48,647 bases of DNA from Saccoglossus kowalevskii (lineage: Eukaryota > Hemichordata > Enteropneusta > Harrimaniidae). The number at the start of each line of letters is the position of its first letter. Positions within the stretch are counted from its first letter, which is position 1. Below are positions 13,026 to 25,799 of this stretch, in pieces. A model generated the notes under the pieces. The model saw only the letters and a list, made by a program, of their open reading frames with translations, was not told the origin of the DNA and searched no databases. A program made the position numbers and the translations under genes. The stretch is taken from NCBI RefSeq assembly GCF_000003605.2, contig NW_003132358.1:252428-301074 (forward strand), given 5' to 3'.

Positions 13026-15520
13026 TTTAATTAAATCATAATAAGCTTGTCTTACTCCCATAGTGGGTTCTGATATATAAAACAATTACCAAAAAAGTCT
13101 TTATTGCAGGGATTTGTACTGAAATGTAAGGTTCAGTTTTTTATTGACTAATTCATTGTGACCTAAATAAACACCCAGAACCATTATAGGGCTGATTTCT
13201 TCGCGTAATTCCTGTGAAACTACCTGTCCATCCGCTCTGACCATAAACAAATTCAGTATTGTCCAATAATTTTGAAAAAAAAACGAACGCAACGACCGCG
13301 AAGACTTGGATAGATAAGGTGTCATCTACATACACAAAGATTTCAAGTTATTTATTAAATGTGCTCATATTTTCGAATGCGGCTTGACAGTATTTCTATG
13401 GGAATTACGAGAAGAGCTGAGCAGAAGACGGTCACCGTTATAGGTCCGTTGTTAAATACACAGTTTCGGATGTTTGAGTAACACGTCATATTATATTAGC
13501 AATGGAACAAAGACCAAAGTTCAATAATTGCAAGATTTTCTATATAAATGGGCATTAATAATAAGTCTAATGATTTTGAGTAATTTAAGAATAGCATTCT
13601 CCCCATATTACCAGTTCGCTCACCCCATTCAAAACAAATCATAAAAATTCTAATTCTAATAAAAGCAGACCGCATTTTATGGATAATATGTGGTAGTATA
13701 GAGTAGTACCAGGTGAAATTTTGCTGCTAACCTATCACATCAGGCGATTGGTATTAAGACTTTTTCTGCTTCTAGATGCAGCAATATACTTGTTTTTACC
13801 CCATGTTGCCGACACCAAAGCAACGCGTGATCGAACAGTAGATTGCGATCGAATATTTTGTAGTCAAATTAGAACTTTCATCTCTATTTTTATTTCTTCA
13901 TACTGGGATAACATATTATCATCTAGTGTATCATCAATTGGTTCTTGTACAAGGTGAATGCTTTGGTGGACTTTTATCTTCCGCAATATATTGCTTTTCC
14001 CTATTTTTGCTTTCTGAAAGTTAATAATCCTTATTTTATTTTTAACTCGAAAACAATGCATTAGTTAATTATAGTATAATAAATACATGTGTAAGTGCAA
14101 AGACTGTCAGTGACAGGAGGCGCTTCAATAGCTTTCTTAGACTAGTATTGTGTACCCAGTGGACAAGGCACTTCTACATGTTTCTCAAGTACTATTTAAC
14201 ACTGTATTACTGTAAATATATATTGATAAATGTTATCTTGTTTAGTATGTACATGTAGTTATTGGTGAGCCCAATATGATAATGCAAACCATTTTGATTG
14301 TGGATGTCACATATTGCAATTTCGGTATTTTAAACAGTCTTAGACAAAATAATGAATATTTTTGATATGTACATGCATGATGAGTTTCATTTGATTGACA
14401 ATTTATTTTGCTAATTGATATTGATGATGTCATCATAAGATGAAAACCTCTTTCTCACATCATCTAATTTGTAATAATATTTTGAGTCACAATAGTCTCT
14501 GAAGAACCAATGAACTGTTTTCTAGACCCGGATGTACATATTAAAAGCATTGGCTGTATTTAAACTCGGGTTCATTGCTTTGTGAAGAATTTGCACCAGT
14601 GTCATCGCACAGTGAACATTTGTATTCTTCATCCTCAGCGAAACACTCGCCAATAAAGAATATAGGACAATATTGTTATTTCATGGTATTTCACAGAAAG
14701 GAATCAATTAAAAGCACCCCTATCCGATGGTTTCTTACTTCGTGAACCGTGTGTTTCTTATCAGGAAGTATATCAGAGATTTTATATCTGAAAATTAATC
14801 AACATTAATGGGGACACCTATTAATAACCATCGAGCAACTGGTGCACAAAATAATAACCAATAGTGATTGGTTGCAATGTGACAATGACGACGTTGCGTC
14901 CGAGACAGGCGTATGTCACTGCGCCATCATTGTTACCTTCATTCAGAAATAGGAATCTCACGACTCCGTCGGCGATGGCGCAGTAAGGGAGGTAATGCCA
15001 ATCACGGCGGTTTCCTGCTCAGTATTCGCGGAGCTCCGAGAGCTACCTTATCCTCCGAGGAGCTTTTAATTAGCTTTAATGAGGTCACGCGGAAACGTCA
15101 TTTTTTCTGTCCGAATAAGAACATGTTCAATGGTCAAACGTCGGCCGTTTTTCTGCTTAATATTTATCAAAATCAAGCATTGCTGCAATTCCGGAGTCGG
15201 AATCCGGTCACATGAATGAATTTCGTTCAAACTTGGTACATACATTGGATATAACGAGACCTTGATGTAAATTGGCCGCCTGGCAGCCATTTTGTTTCAA
15301 CGAATGCTGTTTCAGAGCTTTATCTCTGACACGTTTATTTGTTCGACCATTAGATTAAAGAAGGCCGAATGGCCACCATTTTAATGTTGAAAATCATCAA
15401 TATGCAAATGCTGTTATAGAACCTTGTCTCTGAGATTGACATATAAATTACATTACATGTTTTACATGTTTTTCATGTTCTGATTCGTAATGGCTGACTC
15501 ATTTCAGTTTTATTTACTAT

Positions 15521-15827
15521 TTAAAGGGCGCTAGTCGTCGCGCCGCGCATGCGTGAGATATATGGGTCTCATATAAACAAAGATGGCAACTTTGACTGTT
15601 GGGAAGATCAACGAGTACAAACTGAGACGTTACGAAGCTTTAATTAGGTATTTTTTAGGTGGTTGGAAGGTATCGAAGGAGTCACCGACGGTAATTAGTG
15701 AAGTCGCCTCCCGGTAAAATCTCATACTCGTGATTTGCATTAGAAGAGCGCATTGGATTGTGGGAAAATCAATGTTTATCAACACAAATGTCGCACATGC
15801 GCGGCCCCGACGACTGCCGCGCTTTAA
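15521..15827. mobile_element. TTAA-flanked small inverted-repeat transposon, longer copy 3
   Basis: 307 bases with TTAA at both ends (15521-15524 and 15824-15827). The terminal repeats match the family (AGGGCGCTAGTCGTCGCGCC on the left; CCCCGACGACTGCCGCGCT on the right), in the orientation of copy 2. The centre is longer and includes a segment (about 15580-15750) absent from the 130-bp copies, so it is either a less deleted ancestor or a copy with an insertion. Confidence 0.65.
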
Positions 15828-16865
15828 CTTTAACGGGTACTCATGTAATGACACGACGACACCATTATTTGATTATTTTGCTATTATTAACTATTATATA
15901 TTGAGTACATCATATACAGATGGTACATTTATACACCAACCCAACGAGTTGGGCAGCAACAGATATAAAACGAATCATGTCAGGTCATCACGATCGATGC
16001 AAAAACTGCATTCGTCATGAAACATGTGTCTATTAACAAATGATGAATCTACGAACAATCAATGTTACGTAATATAATCAAGGAAAAATATGATAATTAG
16101 TTTGGTAAGTAGCGATAAATAATTCAATGAAATCCAACAAAAGTGTGGGTATACGATGCATTAACAAGTAATTCCGGAATCGGTAAATTACACGACTTCA
16201 TTTTCAGACAAAATAAAAAAACTATATAGCAGTATAAATTGAACAAAATTGATTGAGGATTATAGAGTACGAACGCATCCCAGCACATCGAACTTTCTTC
16301 TTGACTGTACATACAATTTTCATTACAGAAATATAACAGATTTTCTGACATTAAAATAATAATAAGTCCCCTGAAAATATGTGTATCCGTTCATTAGGCC
16401 GAAACTATGCAATGAATCAGATATACCCAATAATTTCTGCAACAAAAACAAAACAAAATATTACAACAAAATATCCTTGCAAACCAAGTTAATATCTTAC
16501 CGGTATACAGACGATTGGGGCTAACCTGACCTGATTTCTTTGAACTAACAGGAAGAAAACACACATTAGCAACTTAAGTCACATATACACATAATTTGCT
16601 TCTAGGGTTTAGACCCCTGGCCAAAGCATGCAACCCAACTGCCTAGTTAGTGACATTGCTTCAACATAACACATACAAATTACAAATCTGATAACTGGAA
16701 AATTACAATTGAATGAACACAATTCACAAGTTCAATAAATGAAGAATACGAATGTTAAATAAAACTAAAATAACAGGCTGTTTTTTTTTTCAATATCAGT
16801 CACTCCCTATGGCGATGTCATAGTGTTCGGTAATCTACAGTGATGGGCAGTACAAAATGCTTACA

Positions 16866-19800
16866 CTACAAATCACTCCTCTTAATTGTCATTAAATACA
16901 AATTAAATACATACGGCAAATTGCCGCTAACTGACGAGAGGTGTAACGGTAGGTCATGCTGGGATCGGACTCCTTGAACAAGAAATATGTGTGGTTTGTT
17001 AAGTGTGGAGTTACATGAATTATCAACATTATCCTGACATTGTACAGCTGGTTGCGTAGAATCAGCATTCTGGCTGAGATTCGGTGTTTGCACATTCGGT
17101 GTAACTTTATAAATACAACACTGAGAACGAATACTGCGAATAAGTTGGTTGGCTGATTTTCTAAACGGCTCATCTGCAGTATAATATATTAGAGGGTTGT
17201 ACACACATGAAAACTTTGCAAAGAGAGATGGTAAAGTCGTCGCTATTATTGGAATGTCCTCTGAACCACCTTTTATGACTGTGATTAAGAACACGGTAGC
17301 ATAAGGAGTCCACAAACAAAGGAAACACATTGTAGTAATTGTGAACATCTGAAAATAAGTCAGAAACAATAACAGACGATTATCAAGCAGCAAATGGGAT
17401 ACTTTGTAAACGTTAAAATACCTATGTTACAGTAAAAACACCTAATCAAATGTTTCGACAGGTTTCGAGATAATTGCATTTGGCAAGTACCACGTTGTAC
17501 TGCAACTTACAGTTAGAACTGTAACGTGAAAAATACAGACGACAAGAGAATCCCTCAAACATGCACTGCACCCCAATATAACCTTAGTACAATGTATTTA
17601 TTTATAACAGCAAGTATTTTTTTCCTCGATCAATACCTGCAACGCGTAGCAGTCCATATTGTTATGAAAATAATTTTTCAAAATATATTTGGTATTTGTA
17701 ATACCTTAGTAATTTGGCTTTGTTTTTTCAACAAAGATCTTTGGCGATGTGAGTATATGATGCGATATATCTTTCTGACCTTCAAGATAATGCCACCGTA
17801 ACTGAATATAATCGATATCAAGAAGAATGCAAAGCAGCACGTGTATATATACAGGCAATGTATACGATATCAGCTGGCTGTGTCCAGTCTAGCGTACACG
17901 AAGTCATGTGCGGTTCAGGGGCATACCTGTATGAATAAAACAAGTTGTGTTGCTGTTGGATTGCATGTAAGGATAATGTCGACAGTAGCATTATGAGTTT
18001 GTGTGATATGATATGATATGTTATTCTATTTCATGTCACAAAAAGCCGACACTATAATTATAGTTAAATACAGTTACCGAAGCCGGTATATGATAATTTA
18101 TTTAAAAGCTGTTTAATGAAACATTTACATGGTTTTCACATGTAAAGTATATGGATTTTTTATAAAAAATTAAAGATTAGCTGTATATATGTTCATTTTA
18201 ATTTCTTAATTGTAGGAAGTGAAATGAAGGGATCCGAACCTGTTCCATCCTAATAGTGGTGCAGTAGCCCAAAATGCTGAATATAACCATATAATAGCGA
18301 TTATAACTATAATCGTTTTCCCTTTGAAATAAGATCCTGCAAAGACATAACAGACATTATTAAAATAATCCAATCACTTATACAATAATAATGATAATCA
18401 TATCACGCGAATAGATTATCATTTTAATTTAAGAATCATGTTTGAATTCATGTTATAGTTTAGTATACATTAGCATAGTCGCTGTTTTTCAACAGATTGC
18501 TACAATTTCGGCCAAAAATACAATCTAAATATACGAACTAGAATCTAAGCCAGAGTACTATAATCTAAATATGAATCAGAATATATAAATATAATACTAA
18601 TACTACGTACTACAGATCACAGTTCTACAAGATATATTATAATATAACAATCTAAGTCATTATTCTGTGACCTAAATAGACTACAATCTGTGCAAAAAAA
18701 TAAATAAATGTCACGGTCATGTAATTTTAAAATAATAAAGCGCTACTCATGTTTTTAAATATGGCTACAATGTATTCCAGGCAATTCAGTATTTTACCGA
18801 TAACTGACGATTTCCATTTCCCAATGTCCAGAAATGTACACAGGTATTAATTCGAAGAAGCCATTGTCAATTGGCGCTAGTTCATAAGCTGCAATGGAGT
18901 AGCAATAACAATTGTGCAATGATATTTATCGATATCTATAAATTTCAGATGAAAGTGTTTCACTACTGCCCATGTAATGGATGGTAGTTGAAAATAAGTA
19001 TAATGAGAGATTAGACGTAGTATTCAAATTATGCAATTATTGAGTACAGATTTTAACTCCAAACTGTATAAGTTCTTATGTATAAAACACATACTGAATT
19101 AAATAAATGCAAATGTGCTGTCAGACGCACAGGAAATGTCACACCTACATATCCTAAAATGCGTTGTCTGCACTGATGTCTAAGTGTAAACTTATGGGAA
19201 TGCACGTATTCACGATCACCGTAACACCTTCATAAATACTTTGCGGTATTCTCGTAGTAACCTCATAATATTTGAGTGAAATACTAAAATACTGAATATT
19301 TGGCAGTTGGTCATGACAAAAGATTGTTTAAGTTAAGAGATATGTCGGTAGTCATTATTAAGTGTTTTGAAAACACGTCTAATTAGGGCATACATACTTA
19401 CCATGGTTATGTACTACTATTAAATTTCGCACGATTGCGATGATAGGCAGTGTTATCATGCTGACACAATTGAAGAACCAACCAGAAAATCCGGCCACGG
19501 AGCATCCAATTGTATCAAAATAGATCTTCAAAAAAAAAAAAAAATTCATAAGGGGGTGTTCTGCCTCCACGAACGAAATATTACATGCAATACCTGTCCT
19601 TCAAGTAAAAGTGTACAATATAGACATATATCAGTAAGATTCTTCAAATTATTATGAATACTTGGTTTTATATGTATTCCATTGTCTGTGATTCACTTTA
19701 CGAATGTTCATCTCGTCGCTTTTATTCCGTAGCTCAAATTACTTCATCGAAATTGACCATCATCAAATGTGTACAGCACATTATTCGATTTCACGCATAA

Positions 19801-22165
19801 CGCGGGATCTCGCAGAAAACGGAAAATGGTCTATTGTGGCGTTACGGTACTGAGATACGCGTCCACATACAATGGGACGGCGCTTTGCGATGGCCGCTAG
19901 TTCGAATAATTATTACGGTGCGTGCTCAAGTACTCTTGCAGTCGTTTACAGTAAAATGGGACGTTTGACCCCCGTGCGTACTACTCTGTTGAAATGTGCG
20001 ATCGCTGTATCAAATGGAAAGAACAACGAGATCTCGGGCGGTCATTTGTTACAATTTTTCAGACATTTATGAAATAATATTATATGCAATTTCATCTATG
20101 AAAGGTATTGTCACACTTGGAATTTGACAGTCAGAAATGTGTTTCTTTCTTCATTTATTAATTTGAGGCTAATTAGAGAGAATACGTAGTATCTGCATAT
20201 TTGGATGATTCCTGTATGAGTATTTTTCCCCATGTAATGCATTTTCACGATTTCCCATACGCTATGCAGCATCCATGATTGACACCGCAAAGAATGCTGG
20301 GAGTAAAACCGGATGTGCAAGAAACAAAAGCGCGGGAGCATGATATCAGCTCTCCGCTCTCCCGTGTTTCGCTGAAATAACGGACTGTACGTTATGCTCT
20401 TAGCACGTGCTGACAAACGATAGTACTGAGCTCTGCCAGGACTCGTGATTTGAGTTGAAGCTGATTGTGACTCGTAGAAGACCAAAAGTTGTAGTTACCG
20501 AACGACAACTGAAGAAACCGCCATATTATATTGGGAGCACGAGACTGTACAGCAAGTACGCGTTCAAGCCAGTGAACGTTCTCCGCCCAGAAACGGCCCA
20601 GTGATTACGAAGAAACTGTTTCAACGAGCCGATTCTCACCGTGGTCGCCATCCTACCGCAACATTGAAGTTGCTACCTTGATCGTTAACTTTATATAGCG
20701 TGAAAAGTTTCACTGCACTTCACCGATAATCGAGTGAACTCAGTCCGAGCGTTGAAGCCGCACTACAATCCTGTGTGATTCGGGGAGTGTTTGTGGTTTA
20801 TAATATGAGTTCTGGATAGATTCAGGCCATTTATTTCGTTTGGTGATTCTCAAAACTGACCAAACTGAGTTCTTTCCAACGAGATATTATAATCGGGTAA
20901 ATTTATAAATGTGAGGCTACGTAGAATATTTGCTAGGCCATATTTCGAGGTTACATTTAGTGAACAGTCACAGTGAAAGGCAATTTGTGCTTTGGTTAAC
21001 CCTTGTTGTTAATGCTATTTTTTAGTAGTTGTGAATGCTTTTCTGACGTTGTTATATTATTATAATTTGATCAATATATCAATATTTGAGCGTGGTACCA
21101 CCACTCTTACCGTTTACGGTCCTGAAGACTGTAATTAATTAAGCAGATTGATATTACTGTTTTATTGTAAGCAATATCGCGTTATAACAGTAACTGTGTG
21201 AGTAACCTTACGAACATACTGGTCACCGGCCAGAGCAGTCGGACAACTCTTGATATTGATGGAGAGCGTCCTCATCGGTCAGTTTTCGTTTAACTGATCT
21301 TTCGTTTATGGTAATTATATAAAAGTACTTTTTTAATGTTATACATCTGTGTTCCATGCGAGTTGTAGAGCTTTTCCAATACCCATTGTAGTAGTGCATT
21401 GTGGGTAGCGTTATGCCGTTTGCCGTTATTGATCTGTTAAATAGATGTTGTTCTTCCGAGATTTTAGGGAAGACTGCAACACAACTTTGACAGGTGTGAG
21501 TGTGAGTTTATTTCCATAACAATAATTAACATTTGTATTTCCTGGCGCTATCACTCTCTGACGATCTGTGAAAATATTTTTTCCGAGCACCATACAACAG
21601 AGATATCCCAATGCATTGGTGATTGATACTGTTCGTAGTTTTTACCCATGCTAGATAAAGTCTTTTAAATTCCCTGTTTAATTTAGTAGACTTGAATTTG
21701 TGGCTATTTCCCACAAACTGAGGGTTTAGTGCATAATTAGGTTAAACAACCACACGTTATTGTGGTGAAGTAGAAATGACGCCACACGCAATCAATAATC
21801 ACATTTCGAGCCCAGTAGCAAATTACCCACTAAGCAACACAAATTAAACGACTACTATATAATCAGTACAGCACGACAAATGACAAATGCACTGAAAGAC
21901 AACGCCACATCAGCGATAAAGAAGATATATGACGCCATGACAAACAAACAAGGCAAAGAGAATTTTTATGTGTACACAAAAAGTAAATCTAATTCACATA
22001 CCGTATGTGTCAGGGCTGATACTGCTGTCAATGTATATCCAGTTGTAACAACACCAATGTCAGCTATAGCTATATTAGCAATCAAATAGTCATGGGTCTT
22101 TAGCTGCTTTCTGTTCTTTATTTTCACAACTAAAACAATCGTGTTACCAAACAGTGATAGTAGAG
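16866..22165 (-). pseudogene. opsin copy A (tetraopsin group, neuropsin/peropsin-like), frameshifted
   Basis: Five exons recognised by homology to copy B, all with GT-AG borders and the same intron phases: 22002-22165 (TM1-TM2), 19402-19525 (TM3), 18240-18336 (TM4), 17705-17926 (ECL2-TM5-ICL3), 16866-17348 (TM6-TM7 and tail, ending in a stop). It keeps the conserved GN of TM1 and Asp of TM2, the disulfide Cys pair, PEP with the Glu181-equivalent, the WTPY of TM6, the retinal lysine in FAKFSCVYNP and NPLIY. The E/DRY site reads VRN. The fourth listed exon has an extra TA in the run at 17844-17852 compared with copy B, which shifts frame within TM5 and reaches a TGA about ten codons later; a 6-bp deletion and a 6-bp gain elsewhere in the exon are in frame. 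The tail is longer than in B (last exon 160 against 104 codons). The N-terminal exon was not found with confidence; a degenerate candidate ends at 30926. It may be a young pseudogene, or the TA could be an assembly error. Confidence 0.85.
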
Positions 22166-24769
22166 CTAAAACAGCACGTAGAGGTAGTTTAATAATATTT
22201 GAACTGATCATAAACATGAACGACACAAACATTGAAATGTATTTATTCGCACAATAAGTATTTTAGCACATCAATTAGCGACTTTGAATACATAGTATGA
22301 TGGGTGTAGATGGAATTTGTTGTAATAAGCTGACATCCATGCGGAATTGTATCAGAGTGAGGTACTTTCCCTGGTAAGGTTAATGATTGTTTATTTTAAG
22401 TGCACAATGTAACTGTGTCACAAGGTGCCTTGATCGTGTTCGTTAGGAATTCCTAAATGGAGTAAATTTGTGTACTTTTCTTGATTTATTCTGCAGATAT
22501 CGGTAAAATGTATGTAAGGCTTTGGCGAAATTTGAAGGAGCAACTAATATTCTTCAACCTGGTATTTTTTTTAGATTTTATTTTTCATTTTTTTCGTCTG
22601 TGTTTTTCGAGTTTAAAAAATGTGAGCTGGCTGGAGCCTTCATCCCTTATCTATTTCTTACACGAGATACCAACCGATACCTCCCCCCGCTCATAGTGCG
22701 TACAGTTGATCATAGTTCCTGGGCTCCCTGTAACATAGCAAAAACATACATCAGAAGTAAAGTGAAAGTGATGTAACTTCAGATGCATGTCTGTGTCATT
22801 GCACTTAGTAAAAATGGTTAAAAGCTAATTAAAGTATATGTTTGTGAGATTATAAATTGTTGGCAATTTGTGATTTTTGTCACTATATCAAGTACCGGTA
22901 ATTACATATCATCATGTATTGCATAAAGCTCACCATTTTTGTTGGTACAGATGTACAGTGTTCTCACCAGATTCTGTTTTTGTGGGGCCATAAAGGTACA
23001 TCGTTTGAAAAAAAGCAGGGCCATAAATTATAAAATGGAGCCGGGGTAAATTGGTTTAGGGAAATGTCCACCTACCTGGCAAAGTATGAAAATTTCCATG
23101 GTGTAACCAATAATGGGTAAATAAACTTGGGTCAAGTTGAAATTGCAGCCCTTATTGAGTTAACATTTATAAATAATCATAAAGTCATCACACACATTAG
23201 TTTAACACATATTTATTCCATTAGTTTTGAAATTGTAATGTCATAGCAGTATTATTTTTTGAAAATACACATCAACTACAGTACATCAAATTTTCATCAT
23301 CCCTGTATATCAGCCATGGATGAGTTGTTAACCAACTTCGCTGAAATCGTCTATGTTCATTGGCTTTATTATTAGTGACACTCTTCACAGTCAGACTCAA
23401 TACCATCCACATTTTGCGTGTCTGCTGGAACTGATTCTATCGCCTGGGTTTTCAGTCCATCTCTGATGCTTGGGGCATCATGTACCAAATCGGGGTTCCG
23501 ACAAATTCCAAAATTCAATATAAAGTTCTCTGGCGTTTTGGATTGCTCATGGCGGCCATTCCATGAGGCTTGAAATGGGGTGCGTATATTGCTAGACATT
23601 GCTCAATTGTGGGTCCCCTCTAGGGAATAAATTACTACGTTGATAGCGCCGCCATGCAGTCAAAATGGGAAAGCCGTTTGGACGCAATTTTTTTTCTGCG
23701 CCAAATGTGGTCCGATTTAATTGAAATTTTGCGCCACATTTTAAAATATGGCGCAAGGGCGCAGCCTGGTAAGAGCACTTAGCCAGTATATTTTGTGCAA
23801 TTTTGTGTATTTCTGTTGAATGGGATCGGTCAATGCATGTTAGAAATATAGCTCTGGGGCAGCTTTCGTTAAAACAAAATGACCATCAGTCAGTCATTTT
23901 TAATCTGTTCTGAGGAAATAAGGGACATGTATCAAGATCTCCTCATTTTTAATGTATGTACTAAATGTGAATGAAATATGTCATTACATGAGCAAGTTCT
24001 AAAACTGCAGAAATGCTTTATTTTGATAATTGTTGGGACTAAAACACCTAATCTTATTGTAATCAACTATATAACTGTATCAATATGCCAGCCCAGTTGT
24101 ACATAATTATCTCTTTTATCATCTTTTAACATGAAAATTGAATTGAATTATTGGGTCATGTGACCATTCTAAATTGATAATGAGCAGGGGTACGTTTTAT
24201 GTAAATCAATCATGGGACACTATTGTTTATGTTGTTTACAAAGTTAATTATCTTTTGTTATCCATTGTAATTTTAATCCAGAAAGTAAATTTGTTGTGAG
24301 ATTAGGCTTAACTGGAAGTGCCCCTTTAAGCCCCATGTCTATTTCTTCCTACAAGGGAACACATACTGAGATCTTGGCCCTTTATCTTCGGAATTTGTCG
24401 TAATGTGTGGCTTACTTGAGAAACTTGTGTTTCTAGTTCAAAGTTCATAGCTATTCCCTTATAGCGACACTGAATAGACACAAATCTATAATGTTACCTT
24501 GAACTTTGAACTTTTTAACCCCAAAATGGCGGACATGTTTGCAAGCCCGATACTGTGACGTTGATCTCTGGCCTCAAAATGAGATAAAATCATGTGAATC
24601 GCAAATTAGACCTGTTGTCACAAAAATGTTGCTTTGTCCTGTCATTGACATGACAAAGTGTGTTCGAAGTTTGAAGTCTAAACCTATTTTTTCCTTTGGG
24701 TTGTATACGCACATGCACACTTGTTTATTGTTTAACTTATTTTTATATTTTATCAATGAGGTGAGCTGC
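22166..24769. other. expected intron 1 of opsin copy A, left part
   Basis: Non-coding sequence matching in part the intron 1 of copy B (compare agtaaatttgtgta near 22460 with the same string near 40829). It holds a possible decayed hAT-like insertion at 22957-23779. No independent gene seen. Confidence 0.5.
22957..23779. mobile_element. possible decayed DNA transposon with short inverted ends
   Basis: The left end AGTGTTCTCACCAG (22957-22970) pairs with CTGGTAAGAGCACT (23766-23779), 12 of 14 positions complementary. Inside both ends are GC-richer blocks with repeated ggggcca/ggcgcaa-type motifs. No clear target duplication and no transposase. End style (CAGTGTTCTC) suggests hAT, but this is tentative. 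Confidence 0.35.
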
Positions 24770-24942
24770 AATTCACTACGTTCAATTACCCACCATAGAC
24801 TCCGGTCAGTCAAAATGACTATTTTGAACTGTAGGCATTAATCAGGGAAGCCCCATGACCCCAAGATTCTTTTACCCCTTACGTCACGAACCCACATGAC
24901 TGAGGTCACATGGCAGCGTCATAGGCAGCCGTCAATCACACT
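24770..24942. repeat. DIRS left inverted terminal repeat
   Basis: Starts aattcactacgttcaattac at the flank junction after gtgagctgc. It matches the reverse complement of the right repeat over most of its length (shared blocks include cttttaccccttacgtcacg and gcagccgtcaatcac). The first ~63 bases also match, inverted, the first half of the internal complementary region. Confidence 0.85.
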
Positions 24943-25799
24943 GCTTTTTTCTCCGCCTCGCCGAGAATGATTCTGAGCGGCTCTGCCTGGCTCTGCCTGG
25001 CTCTGTTGCTTTTTCCTGTCCGGGTTTCTAGCATGGGTTGTTGCCGCTGCACAGCATCCGACATTGTAGCTGGTGGGATAAGTTTCCCTTGTCATTTTTA
25101 CCCTTGTGTCGTTTTCCCCTTTGTGTGTAGTATTTTTCACAACAAAGAGATTCAAACCCGGCGCCACTACGTAACCAGTTGTTGGTTTCGCGGTGGCACC
25201 TTTTACAACTGTATTTCGTTTTCCCTCATGCATGTCGTCTTCTATTTACAATGTATTTAGCAATATGTAGATGTAATGACAGCACCAGGGCTCGCTGCCA
25301 TTTTCTTTTCGGTCTCCTCGTGTTTCGAGTCGACTGTGCAGTGGTTGTATTCAGAATTTACCAGCATAGAACCCGCATCCGAGATACTTTGTCATAGCTG
25401 CGTGCGGGGTTTTTGCGTGAAGGTGTGTGTTTTTTTCACTGGAGTTCTGAGGCCTGAGATTCTCTTTCAGAGCCATCAAGATCGCTGAGACTGACCGCGT
25501 CACAGCAAGGTAGCGCGTCCAGTAAACAAATCGGTTAAAGTGAGTTGCGTGTTTTGCATGAGTGGAAAGTCCTCACACTCGGCTACCGGTGCTTCGTGTA
25601 CTGGGACGTCGAGTAGGAAGCCCGATGGTGGACGTACCAATATTTTTCTCGGTCTCCCCCGCTGATCGGAGGGCATCCTCACAGTCTGTTTTTTCAGGTG
25701 GTGCTTTACCCGATTTTACCGGCTGCAGCGAGACTGTGTCCCTGGAGACTTTCCTCCAATGGTGCCAGTTGCGGGTCCCTTTGTGGACCCTTCCTCGCA

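Larger units (their letters stand above)
10330..16865. other. intergenic with small transposons, no gene recognised
   Basis: AT-rich sequence between the hAT element and the 3' end of opsin copy A. The only structures I can support are three TTAA-flanked small elements (listed separately) and minor local duplications, such as attgataatttctttggtgt occurring twice at 12198 and 12237. The longest open frames (for example 10656-10889 minus and 13101-13335 minus) show no recognisable domain or splice context. Confidence 0.5.

Noticed and set aside
13101-13335. Minus-strand frame with a YVDD string, suggestive of reverse transcriptase
   Set aside because: No other reverse transcriptase motif surrounds it; a chance tetrapeptide.
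14916-14985. Inverted pair cactgcgccat ... gatggcgcagta
   Set aside because: Arms are only about 11 bases with no flanking duplication or transposon ends; too weak to call an element or a regulatory hairpin.
20111-20485. 124-codon minus-strand open frame in a GC-richer patch
   Set aside because: No recognisable domain, lies within intron 2 of opsin copy A, and has no counterpart in copy B.
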